A stretch of 64,000 bases of DNA. Source: an uncultured Bacteroidota bacterium (lineage in GTDB: Bacteria; Bacteroidota; Bacteroidia; B-17B0; Aurantibacillaceae). The notes below the pieces were generated by a model that ran no database searches, was not told where the DNA came from, and was given only the letters and a program-made list of their open reading frames with translations. The stretch is from contig CALMVZ010000036.1 in NCBI GenBank assembly GCA_937873155.1, positions 1 through 64,000 on the forward strand, in the 5' to 3' direction. Position 1 is the stretch's first letter; each line of letters starts with the position of its first letter. A program made the position numbers and the translations under genes. Positions 54,785 to 62,279 of this stretch are shown here, piece by piece.

Positions 54785-55546
54785 TTAAAAATTAACTACT
54801 AAAAATTTTATTAATACCATTAATGGTAAAATTTCTAAAGCGCAAAGATAAACAAATAATTGTAACAAGCCCACGCCCTGTTCAATTCCCGAAAACAGGA
54901 AACCGCGGTAAAGTCTTAAGATATAGCCTAAAACAAGAAATAAAGTTGCGGGTAAAACGATCCAGACAGGGTTAACGGGCGATAGTTCAACGATGATCAT
55001 CACAGGTAAAAGAATAACACCTATCGATTGATTTATGATCAAAGTGTTATTTATGTATTCATTAAATATGCTTGTAGTCTGTGTGACAAACGCAATGATG
55101 TTCGCCGCTAATATCTTCACTGAATACACCAAAATAATAACTAAAACGAAAAAGAGATATTGAAATAAGCTTCCGTTATTACTTAGTATCGATCCGAAGA
55201 GCAAATTGAGTTTATAAAAAAGAAAAGCGGTTATCAGAACAAACACTGCGCTTAAAACAATGGATACGCGTTTTAAAGGGCCGTAATCCTCCCGCTCAAT
55301 TTGTCTTGCTACCTGCAAACTATAAGCTGCATTTAAAACACGGAATGTTTTTTGCGGCGATGTGGCTTTTAAAAGCACCAATAAACAGAGAACAATAAAT
55401 AAAACCACTGAAGGCCAGTATAAGATCTCTGCATTATTAAAGATAGCCGTATCGTGAATTGGTTTTAGTAAATGATCTTTGAATAACGGCTCATAATTGA
55501 GCTGGGTTATTATTTGGTTTGCATATAGAGCCAAACCTATGATCAT
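54785..55546 (-). CDS. DUF4271 membrane protein
   Basis: It has 253 residues and about seven helices, for example PSVVLFIVLCLLVLLKATS, VSIVLSAVFVLITAFLFYKL and YLFFVLVIILVYSVKILAAN. A conserved central block is EYINNTLIINQSIGVILLPV. DUF4271 proteins are commonly found next to a HemD homologue in Bacteroidota, as here, but their role is unknown. It lies 13 bp after the DUF5777 stop, so all three may be one transcript. Confidence 0.85.
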   Translation of the reverse strand: MIIGLALYANQIITQLNYEPLFKDHLLKPIHDTAIFNNAEILYWPSVVLFIVLCLLVLLKATSPQKTFRVLNAAYSLQVARQIEREDYGPLKRVSIVLSAVFVLITAFLFYKLNLLFGSILSNNGSLFQYLFFVLVIILVYSVKILAANIIAFVTQTTSIFNEYINNTLIINQSIGVILLPVMIIVELSPVNPVWIVLPATLFLVLGYILRLYRGFLFSGIEQGVGLLQLFVYLCALEILPLMVLIKFLVVNF

Positions 55547-55559
55547 AGATCAGAAAAAA

Positions 55560-56498
55560 TTAAAATGCGAAAGTCCTTGAAATGCAGAATCCGAATTTGA
55601 CCTGGCTTTTGCTCCAGGTGTCAGTTGTGTACGGAATAAAATTATTTTCGATCAAAGCAGATGAGTTAGTGAAGAACAAACTGAATACATGTCCGCCTGT
55701 TTCGATCTCAAAACCTAATGCTAAAGGATTGAATACGGAAGTGTTGTTTTGATAAAAAGGCGCAAAGTTGTAAAAATAATCGCCGATCAAACACACACGC
55801 TTTGTTAACTTAATGCGTCCTCCTACTCCTAAAGAAAAGAAACCGTTCACATCTTCAACGCCATCAGCATTCACACGCTGAACAATAAAATTACGGTGCA
55901 TATAAGAGGGAAGGATCTCAAGCGATAACCATTCAGTTAATTTACTTGCAATGATCAATTGCGAAAAATAATTGAAACGGTGTACATCATTTGTTTCGAA
56001 ATTTTTTACGGCGCCGGCATATAAAAGATCAGAGTTAACTGAAGTATATCCAACATCACCAAAGAATGTAATTGAAACCGGAACTTTAAAATTCTCTTTC
56101 TGGCTTAATAATTTCCATTTGATGCTGCCATCATAAGTTTCTTTAAAACGGCTGCGGCCAACGCCTATTGTAATATTATCAGTAACCCCATAATCGAACG
56201 ACCATCGGATATCACTTGCGTTATCAAAACCAAAATAAGTGTGGGCTGCTTCATTCAACGCTTTGTCACCATTATCCATGTTATATACATTTCCGAAGCG
56301 ATGGGAGATGCGAAAATCAAGACAGTTCTTTTTTACTGTTTCGATGGTTTGTGCGTTACCTAATTTGTAAGTTTTAAACGTAGCATAAACTTTTTTAGGG
56401 CCTTCATCTTTTTTATCATCCACTAAACTTAAAAGATCTTCCTGTGCAAAAACAGAAATGCTGAATATTAACGATAAAAAAAGTAATGATGTCCTCAT
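55560..56498 (-). CDS. DUF5777 family outer-membrane-barrel-like protein
   Basis: The start at 56498 gives the signal peptide MRTSLLFLSLIFSISVFAQ. The longer frame from 56516 begins right at a -7 box. The mature protein of about 290 residues has FRISHRFGNVYNMD, YFGFDNASDIRWSFDYGVTDNITIGVGRSRF and many amphipathic strands ending in an aromatic (FCISRTFAF), as barrels do. DUF5777 proteins are often encoded next to a YceI protein, as here. A redox or lipid-carrier role has been guessed but is unproven. Confidence 0.85.
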   Translation of the reverse strand: MRTSLLFLSLIFSISVFAQEDLLSLVDDKKDEGPKKVYATFKTYKLGNAQTIETVKKNCLDFRISHRFGNVYNMDNGDKALNEAAHTYFGFDNASDIRWSFDYGVTDNITIGVGRSRFKETYDGSIKWKLLSQKENFKVPVSITFFGDVGYTSVNSDLLYAGAVKNFETNDVHRFNYFSQLIIASKLTEWLSLEILPSYMHRNFIVQRVNADGVEDVNGFFSLGVGGRIKLTKRVCLIGDYFYNFAPFYQNNTSVFNPLALGFEIETGGHVFSLFFTNSSALIENNFIPYTTDTWSKSQVKFGFCISRTFAF

Positions 56499-56517
56499 GG
56501 CCGGATGTTTAAACATT

Positions 56518-56525
56518 CAAATATA
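56518..56525 (-). promoter_or_regulatory. -7 box of the DUF5777-DUF4271-HemD-like unit
   Basis: TATATTTG on the minus strand is an exact TAnnTTTG match just before the frame start at 56516 and about 20 bp before the signal-peptide Met at 56498. No clear -33 element is seen because the yceI terminator adjoins. Confidence 0.45.
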
Positions 56526-56526
56526 A

Positions 56527-56556
56527 AAAAAGGGCTGTGATTTTACAGCCCTTTCT
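56527..56556 (-). terminator. terminator of yceI
   Basis: The stem AGGGCTGT / ACAGCCCT with a four-base loop is followed on the minus strand by seven or more T. It lies 20-45 bp after the YceI stop. Confidence 0.82.
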
Positions 56557-56573
56557 TATAAAATCAGTAACAA

Positions 56574-57125
56574 TTACTTTTTAACAAGCGGTTCCATGGT
56601 GATATTTACAGTTACGTCAACCACCTCTGCGATATTCTGTACATATAATGACGGAACTTTGATGTTATAATCAGCCACTTTTATTTTGAATTTCGAATTT
56701 AACACAAGCTCCTCGCCTTTTTTAGTGATCGTTCCTTCAGCTGTCATTGGCTTCTTAACACCATGAAGATCCATTGTTCCGGTTACAGTGACTTTTGTCT
56801 CACCATCTTTGCTCAGATCAACTTTTTCATTCACCTTACCTTTGAATGTAGCCTGCGGGTATTTTTTTTCTTCAATATAATTCTCTTTGAAATGTTCTTC
56901 CATTAATTCCGATTTGAATTTGAATTGGGCCATCACTACCGCAAATTGCATATCAGCTGTTTCTACTTTGTAAACCGCTATCGGACTTTTGTTGGTCGCT
57001 TCAATATCTTCTAACGGAGACTTTGATAAAAAGTAAACACTCCCGGCGTCTTTTTTATGTTTATAGGTTTGAGCGTTTACTGTCAGGCCAACGATAACCG
57101 AAAGAATTAAAATAAGTTTTTTCAT
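56574..57125 (-). CDS. YceI family periplasmic protein
   Basis: It has 183 residues with a signal peptide (KKLILILSVIVGLTVNAQ) and a lipocalin-like YceI barrel: SVYFLSKSPLEDIEATNKS, AVVMAQFKFKSELMEEHFKENYIEEKKYPQATF, TVTGTMDLHGVKKPMTAEG and IKVADYNIKVPSLY. YceI proteins bind isoprenoid-like lipids in a closed pocket. DUF5777 follows, but a terminator separates them. A -7 box TATTTTTG lies at 57151-57158. Confidence 0.93.
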   Translation of the reverse strand: MKKLILILSVIVGLTVNAQTYKHKKDAGSVYFLSKSPLEDIEATNKSPIAVYKVETADMQFAVVMAQFKFKSELMEEHFKENYIEEKKYPQATFKGKVNEKVDLSKDGETKVTVTGTMDLHGVKKPMTAEGTITKKGEELVLNSKFKIKVADYNIKVPSLYVQNIAEVVDVTVNITMEPLVKK

Positions 57126-57150
57126 AAGTATGTAGATTCAATAATCATAC

Positions 57151-57158
57151 CAAAAATA
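57151..57158 (-). promoter_or_regulatory. -7 box of yceI
   Basis: TATTTTTG on the minus strand exactly fits TAnnTTTG, 26 bp before the start codon. The -33 part would lie inside mutY and is not clear. Confidence 0.45.
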
Positions 57159-57162
57159 GAAA

Positions 57163-58218
57163 TTATTCTATGATATCCTCATCTTTTAAATACTTTTCTA
57201 TCAATCTGGGAAGCGCATACTTATGAATAGAGGCCATATTCACCTTTTTTAACAGCTTTGTAGCTAAAGGTGACTTTAATTCGATCAAGTAAAAAATGGT
57301 GTGAAGATTTTGATGCGAAAGAATGTGTTTATAATCTTTCGACACGGATCTTAATGTTATATTTTTTAAAGATGTGATCTGAGAGAATTCTTTACTCTTT
57401 AATATTGATTGCGGTTTTTGTTTTTTATCGGATTCAATTAAATAGAATTCATAAAGATCCTGCCAGATATCTTTTTTGGTGCGCTTTCTTATATATAGGC
57501 CGTGGTTATACCTGAACACTATATAATTAAAGTAACGGTCGCGAACTTTTGTTTTTTTTGCTTTGAACGGAAGCTGATCTACTTTTTGTTTTTGAAAGGC
57601 AACACATTTATCGTTGAAGATGCAATTCGCGCAATCCGGATTAACAGGCCTGCAATAACGGGCACCGAATTCCATTATAGCCTGGTTATGTTCTCCCGGT
57701 TCTTTCTTATTCAATAATTCGTTGGCTAATTGTTGGAAATGTTTTTTTCCTTCTGCACTATCAATTGCTAATTCAACACCAAATACACGGCTCAATACAC
57801 GATAAACATTCCCATCAACTACAGCGTGCTGTAAATTATAAGCCAAACTTGCAATTGCAGCAGCTGTATAATCACCTACTCCTTTCAATTCACGTATCTC
57901 ATCATAGGTCCGTGGAAATGCCCCTTTATGTTTGTCCGCAATAAATTTGGCCGCTTCATGCAGATTTCTGGCCCTGGAATAATAGCCTAAACCCTGCCAA
58001 TGCCTCATCACCTCATCGGAAGGAGCTTTAGCCAGCATTTTAACATTTGGATAGTGTTTTATGAATTTCAGATAATAGTTAAGTCCTTGAACTACTTGTG
58101 TTTGCTGCAAAATTATCTCCGAAAGCCAGATCTTATAAGGATCGTTTATACCCCTCCAGGGAAGATCCCTTTTGTTAATTTTATACCACTTTATTAGCCG
58201 TTTTGAGAAAAAATCCAT
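57163..58218 (-). CDS. mutY: A/G-specific adenine glycosylase
   Basis: It removes adenine mispaired with 8-oxoguanine. The 351 residues show IILQQTQV, the helix-hairpin-helix LKGVGDYTAAAIAS, catalytic Asp in AVVDGNVYRVLSR, and the 4Fe-4S motif CRPVNPDCANCIFNDKC with the C-x6-C-x2-C-x5-C spacing. The C-terminal NUDIX-like domain that recognises 8-oxoG begins near residue 225. It is divergent from the HU-like gene. Confidence 0.96.
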   Translation of the reverse strand: MDFFSKRLIKWYKINKRDLPWRGINDPYKIWLSEIILQQTQVVQGLNYYLKFIKHYPNVKMLAKAPSDEVMRHWQGLGYYSRARNLHEAAKFIADKHKGAFPRTYDEIRELKGVGDYTAAAIASLAYNLQHAVVDGNVYRVLSRVFGVELAIDSAEGKKHFQQLANELLNKKEPGEHNQAIMEFGARYCRPVNPDCANCIFNDKCVAFQKQKVDQLPFKAKKTKVRDRYFNYIVFRYNHGLYIRKRTKKDIWQDLYEFYLIESDKKQKPQSILKSKEFSQITSLKNITLRSVSKDYKHILSHQNLHTIFYLIELKSPLATKLLKKVNMASIHKYALPRLIEKYLKDEDIIE

Positions 58219-58279
58219 GTTCCGGCAACAAATCTAAAATAATTTTTAACTAATTATTTTTCAGTTATATAATAAATAC

Positions 58280-58287
58280 TATCTTTG
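58280..58287 (+). promoter_or_regulatory. -7 box of the HU-like gene
   Basis: TATCTTTG is an exact match to TAnnTTTG, 48 bp before the ATG at 58336. A T-rich stretch about 18 bp upstream may be the -33 element. Confidence 0.55.
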
Positions 58288-58335
58288 CCTCCCATTTTTG
58301 AATATTCAAATTATTGATTTTAAATACTTTGTAAA

Positions 58336-58650
58336 ATGACTAAAGCAGACATCGTAAACGAGATCTCAGAAAAGACTGGAATTGAGAAAATTGCAGTACA
58401 AGCTTCAGTAGAAGCCTTTATGAAATCTATCCGTAACGCAATGATCGAAGGTAAGAATGTATACCTGAGAGGATTCGGAACATTTGTAGTAAAAAAACGC
58501 GCTGAGAAAATCGGCCGTAACATTTCTAAGAACACAACGGTTGTAATTCCGGCGCACTTTATCCCGGCATTTAAACCCGCGAAAACTTTCTCTGAAAGAG
58601 TTAAGAAAAACGTTAAGGTTGCTGAACCGGAACCAAAAAACGACGACTAA
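58336..58650 (+). CDS. HU/IHF family DNA-binding protein
   Basis: It has 104 residues. It keeps the HU fold: KADIVNEISEKTGI, VQASVEAFMKSIRNAMIEG, KNVYLRGFGTFVVKKRAEKIGRN and IPAHFIPAFKPAKTFSERVK, where the IPA segment is the DNA-contacting arm end. A short acidic tail (EPEPKNDD) is added. It bends DNA and compacts the nucleoid. The TPR gene begins 4 bp after its stop, so the two are co-translated. Confidence 0.95.
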   Translation: MTKADIVNEISEKTGIEKIAVQASVEAFMKSIRNAMIEGKNVYLRGFGTFVVKKRAEKIGRNISKNTTVVIPAHFIPAFKPAKTFSERVKKNVKVAEPEPKNDD

Positions 58651-58654
58651 TTAA

Positions 58655-59455
58655 ATGACCAAGGTTAAAAAAACGCAGCTATTACTTATTGTAGCGGCTG
58701 TGGTTTTATCCGTTCTTTTATATTTTGTACCAAAACGTTCTGATACTGCAGTTGAAAAAACTTTAACCAATGTATCTGATAACACCGGAACTATCGAAAC
58801 TTTTGTTAACGCTGCTAAAACAAATTTAAGTGCAGACTTAAAACCAAAAGCAGAAGACAAAAATTTAGACAGCATCATTTCTTTTTGGGATAAGAACAAA
58901 CGCCCTGATATAGCGTCGTTCTATTTCGAGAAAAAAGTGAGTGGTATTAATAAGTCAGTTGACTGGTTCAAGGCCGGTGATCGTTATTATTATTCGGTGC
59001 GTTTTATCAAAGATCCTGAAGAAAAACCCCTTTTGTATTCTAGCGCGATGCGTTGCTACGAAAAAGGTTTGAAACTTGAACCGAATAACGCAGATGCTAA
59101 AATCATGTTGGCCTCTTGTTTAGTGGAAGGTTCTCCGGATCCCATGAAAGGTATCAGCATGCTTCGCGAAATTGAAAAAACCGATAGCAACAATGTTACC
59201 CTTCAGTTAAACTTCGCTTTCTTTTCAGTAAGATCGCAACAGTGGGATAAAGCGATCAGGCGTTTCGAAAAAGTGTTACAGATAGATTCTACTTATATAG
59301 AAGCCTATTTGCACTTAGCAGATGCGTTTGAACAGTCAGGACAAATAAGTAAAACTATTGAAATGCTGGAAAAGTATAAGTCGAAAACCGACGATGCGAT
59401 GACCAGGGAAGAAATAGGAAAGTATATTGAGCAATTAAAACAAAACATTAAATAA
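58655..59455 (+). CDS. membrane-anchored TPR protein
   Basis: It has 266 residues with one N-terminal helix (TQLLLIVAAVVLSVLLYFV) and then TPR units such as AMRCYEKGLKLEPNNADAKI, AIRRFEKVLQIDSTYIEAYL and LADAFEQSGQISKTIEMLEKY. It lies in the mutY/HU/rng neighbourhood that is common in Bacteroidota. It has no catalytic part and is probably a scaffold at the inner membrane. Confidence 0.9.
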   Translation: MTKVKKTQLLLIVAAVVLSVLLYFVPKRSDTAVEKTLTNVSDNTGTIETFVNAAKTNLSADLKPKAEDKNLDSIISFWDKNKRPDIASFYFEKKVSGINKSVDWFKAGDRYYYSVRFIKDPEEKPLLYSSAMRCYEKGLKLEPNNADAKIMLASCLVEGSPDPMKGISMLREIEKTDSNNVTLQLNFAFFSVRSQQWDKAIRRFEKVLQIDSTYIEAYLHLADAFEQSGQISKTIEMLEKYKSKTDDAMTREEIGKYIEQLKQNIK

Positions 59456-59462
59456 TAATATT

Positions 59463-59552
59463 ATGCCAAGCGGAAAGAAAAGAAAAAGACATAAAATGGC
59501 GACGCACAAACGCAAAAAACGTTTGAGAAAGAACCGTCACAAGAAAAAATAA
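59463..59552 (+). CDS. 29-residue basic AURKAIP1/COX24-like protein
   Basis: The ATG at 59463 opens a 30-codon frame ending at TAA 59550-59552. The product begins MPSGKKRKRHKMATHKRKKR and ends in RHKKK, so most residues are Lys, Arg or His. The motif KKRxKHKxxxHKRKKRLRKNRHKKK type is that of the AURKAIP1/COX24 domain, related to mitochondrial ribosomal protein mS38 and small bacterial ribosomal proteins. It lies 7 bp after the TPR stop, before the RNase G gene. Its high charge suggests rRNA binding. It is easily missed by gene callers. Confidence 0.82.
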   Translation: MPSGKKRKRHKMATHKRKKRLRKNRHKKK

Positions 59553-59616
59553 GATCCTAAGATCTTGAATTAGTATAAACCCTTTCGCCGGTCCCATTAT
59601 GCATTGAGACATCCTG

Positions 59617-59634
59617 TCCCGATAGCTGTCGGGA
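59617..59634. repeat. palindrome copy TCCCGATAGCTGTCGGGA
   Basis: It differs by one base from the perfect palindrome at 15951-15968. It lies between the 29-residue gene and rng and may be a transcript hairpin. Confidence 0.7.
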
Positions 59635-59659
59635 TTGTCGAAGGATAAAATATTAGAGC

Positions 59660-61222
59660 GTGAATTACGATTTAGTTATCAATTCAACGCCTAACGAAGT
59701 TGTTATAGCTCTCTTAAATGAAAAACGTTTAGTTGAGCTTCATCGTGAAAAGAATAACTCCAGATTTTCGGTAGGCGATATCTACTTTGGTAAGGTTAAG
59801 AAGGTCATGACCGGACTTAACGCTGCCTTTGTTGACGTGGGATATGAAAAGGATGCATTTTTGCATTACTTAGACCTTGGGCCTCAGGCCAACTCCTTAT
59901 ATAAATTTGTTGAACAGACCCGTTCGGGTAAACAGAACGTGAGTAACCTCATGTATTTCAAAAATCTTCCTGACATTAAAAAAGAAGGCAAGATCAATGA
60001 AATTGTAAAAAGCGGACAACAAATTTTAGTCCAGGTTGCAAAAGAACCGATCTCGGCAAAAGGACCGCGTATAACTTCAGAGATCTCCTTAGCCGGACGT
60101 TACCTGGTGTTGATCCCGTTTGCGGATAAGATCTCCGTTTCTTCAAAGATCAAAAGTTTCGAAGAAAAGAACCGTTTGAAGCAATTGATGCAAACCATCA
60201 AACCAAAGAATTTTGGTGTAATCGTCCGTACAGTTGCAGAAGGAAAATCAGTTACAGAATTAGAAAATGACCTTAATGACCTGGTTGGCCGTTGGGACGA
60301 ATGCCATAAAACATTAAAAACTGCTCAGCCGCCACACCGTGTTTTAGGCGAGGTTGACAGAACCAATGCCATTCTCCGTGATTTTTTAAATGCATCGTTC
60401 AACAACATTCATGTTAACGATAAAAAATTATTCGACGAGTTAAAGATTTACATCCGTAACATTGCTCCTGAAAAAGAAAGCATTGCTAAATTTTACGACA
60501 ACACTAAAGTTCCTATTTTCGACCACTTCGGTATCGAGAAACAAATAAAATCATTGTTCGGCAAGACCGTTCACATGAAAACGGGAGCTTATTTAGTTGT
60601 TGAACATACGGAAGCGCTTCACGTAATTGATGTGAACAGTGGTAACCGTGCAAAAAGTGATAATACTCAAGAACAAAACGCATTCGAAGTAAATATGGAA
60701 GCCGCTATTGAAGTAGCGCGCCAATTAAAACTTCGCGATATGGGCGGGATCATTGTGGTTGATTTTATCGACATGCACAATCAGGAGAACCGCAAACTTC
60801 TTTTTGATAAGCTGAAAGAAGAAATGAAAACCGACCGGGCAAAACACAACATTTTGCCGCCAAGTAAATTCGGTTTGATCCAGATCACACGCCAAAGATT
60901 ACGTCCGGAAGTTAATGTTGAGGTTTTAGAAACTTGTCCGGCTTGTAATGGTTCAGGAAAAATTCAACCAAGTTTATTGTTTGTTGATCAAATTGAAAAC
61001 ACATTACGTTTCATTGCAAGCGAGCAGAATGAAAAAGAACTGACCTTGAATGTTCATCCTTACATTGAAGCTTTCATCACAAAAGGAAGTTTATTCAAGA
61101 AAAGTCTAGCAAAAAAATGGGCAGCTACCCATAAAGTGAAACTCAAAATTCAGGCCCAGGCCAGTTATACTTTTATGGAATACAAATTCCTGAATAAAGA
61201 CCACGAAGAAATTGTGTTATAA
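59660..61222 (+). CDS. rng: ribonuclease G/E family protein (GTG start)
   Basis: It processes rRNA and mRNA at AU-rich single-stranded sites. The 520 residues contain an S1-like domain near the N-terminus (VGDIYFGKVKKVMTGLNAAFVDVGYEKDAFLHYLDL), the catalytic aspartates in HVIDVNSGNRA and GIIVVDFIDMHNQENR, and the Zn-link ETCPACNGSGK. The E. coli RNase G is 489 residues and lacks the RNase E scaffold tail, as here. The start is GTG at 59660. A palindrome copy lies in its leader. Confidence 0.95.
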   Translation: MNYDLVINSTPNEVVIALLNEKRLVELHREKNNSRFSVGDIYFGKVKKVMTGLNAAFVDVGYEKDAFLHYLDLGPQANSLYKFVEQTRSGKQNVSNLMYFKNLPDIKKEGKINEIVKSGQQILVQVAKEPISAKGPRITSEISLAGRYLVLIPFADKISVSSKIKSFEEKNRLKQLMQTIKPKNFGVIVRTVAEGKSVTELENDLNDLVGRWDECHKTLKTAQPPHRVLGEVDRTNAILRDFLNASFNNIHVNDKKLFDELKIYIRNIAPEKESIAKFYDNTKVPIFDHFGIEKQIKSLFGKTVHMKTGAYLVVEHTEALHVIDVNSGNRAKSDNTQEQNAFEVNMEAAIEVARQLKLRDMGGIIVVDFIDMHNQENRKLLFDKLKEEMKTDRAKHNILPPSKFGLIQITRQRLRPEVNVEVLETCPACNGSGKIQPSLLFVDQIENTLRFIASEQNEKELTLNVHPYIEAFITKGSLFKKSLAKKWAATHKVKLKIQAQASYTFMEYKFLNKDHEEIVL

Positions 61223-61226
61223 AAAG

Positions 61227-61273
61227 AAACCCCGTCGTTCGTCAAGCTCACGATGACGGTTGGGGTTTTTTTA
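61227..61273. terminator. bidirectional terminator built on a dispersed repeat
   Basis: AAACCCC (61228-61234) and GGGGTTTTTT (61262 on) flank a core with GTTCGTCAAGCTCACGATGA (61237-61256). The core is a copy of the repeat seen at 18013 and 26249. It serves the convergent rng and the unrecognised gene at 61271. Confidence 0.75.
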
Positions 61274-62034
61274 TAGTTTTAGAAATTCCAGATAAGCAAG
61301 TCCGAATTCTGTAACTATATAATCTAATGAAGGAGATGAAGTCATTCCATGTCCTCTGATATCTTGCATTAAACACTTCGATTCTAGATCTTGCAAGTAA
61401 AAATTAAGTTCTTTCTTTTGTATTCCAAAAAATTCATGATTAACGACAGCTATTAAGCCACTACTTTCTTGATGCTTTTCTCCTATTTTTGCAAGTAACA
61501 CTTGTTTATTAAGCAGCGGACCATCAGAAAATTGTTTCTCTAAAACTTTATTATACATTTCTACTTCTTTATTAAGCTTTGATATTTCCTGATTAATAAC
61601 AATAAGCTTAGCATACAAAGTTTTAAATTCCTCAAGAATCTCTATTTGTTTTTCGTGTAACGCGGAAGTTAAATTCAAAAATGTTTCCGAAAAATCTGAA
61701 ACTTTTTTTGCTTCAATACTATTAATTAATATTTTCCTAAAAGTTTCACGTTTACTTTCGGATTTTGTTTCTGCAACTTTTTTAATAATCGATTCGAATA
61801 GCCCTTGAAAATCTTCAGGAATTTCACTTCCAGACCAACTCTCTAAGTATTCCTTAAATTTTTCGAGAAAAAGGTTCAATCTTTCCTGTTTTACTTTTGC
61901 GTAATAATTAAACCCTTCAACTATAAAAGCTCCTCCAGGAAGCAGTCCCAATGAAGCATTTACCAAAGAGCTTACTACTGTTTTCTAGATACATTTAATT
62001 TATCTACATCGAAACTCGGTGTCTGGTTTTCCAT
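61271..62034 (-). pseudogene. unrecognised coiled-coil protein, frameshifted near its N-terminus
   Basis: The long frame (61271-61966, 231 residues) would need a TTG start. Just upstream, an ATG at 62034 with a good Shine-Dalgarno (AAGGAG, 8 bp before) opens a frame of 19 codons (MENQTPSFDVDKLNVSRKQ) that stops at 61975. One extra A in the A4 run at 61981-61984 would join them as ...NVSRKTVVSSLVNASLGLLPGG. So this is either a recent pseudogene, a sequencing indel, or a frameshift-expressed gene. The protein is helical with a coiled coil (residues ~100-155) and a C-terminal part that looks like a small winged-helix-like domain. I recognise no family. Confidence 0.65.
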
Positions 62035-62150
62035 CTTTCTGTCTCCTTATCACGAAATTATCGTTATAGTAAAGATACTTCAATAATGTTAAACTTCCCT
62101 AAAGCCCCTTTTCCCACTTTTTGGGTCTGTTATTTAACGTTTCGATTCAC

Positions 62151-62158
62151 TAAATTTG
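62151..62158 (+). promoter_or_regulatory. -7 box of the DUF4175 gene
   Basis: TAAATTTG exactly matches TAnnTTTG. The leader from here to the ATG at 62280 is about 115 bp and includes two hairpins. No clear -33 element at standard spacing is present. Confidence 0.45.
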
Positions 62159-62205
62159 TGTAAAGCGTGTCCATATTGCATCTATATTGTAGGAGTACGT
62201 AAGCT

Positions 62206-62273
62206 GACCCCAAAGGGGTCAAATGTTTATAGAACAAGAACGCGCCCACAACACCGCGACCCCGGAGGGGTCG
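62206..62273. repeat. paired GACCCC/GGGGTC hairpins (REP-like)
   Basis: The unit consists of the perfect inverted repeats GACCCC-AAA-GGGGTC and CGACCCC-GGA-GGGGTCG separated by 36 bp. Similar GC hairpins lie at 29381-29395. The pair sits in the leader of the DUF4175 gene, where it could affect translation. Confidence 0.7.
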
Positions 62274-62279
62274 AACTGA

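Larger units (their letters stand above)
62034..62279. other. intergenic region between the frameshifted gene and DUF4175 gene
   Basis: It holds a -7 box TAAATTTG at 62151-62158 (plus strand) and then two GC hairpins, GACCCCAAAGGGGTC at 62206-62220 and CGACCCCGGAGGGGTCG at 62257-62273. The second ends only 6 bp before the ATG of the DUF4175 gene. No gene is seen in between. Confidence 0.65.

Noticed and set aside
61271-62034. Phage-defence or toxin-antitoxin gene
   Set aside because: Only a coiled-coil helical protein can be seen; no nuclease, ATPase or partner gene supports a defence role.
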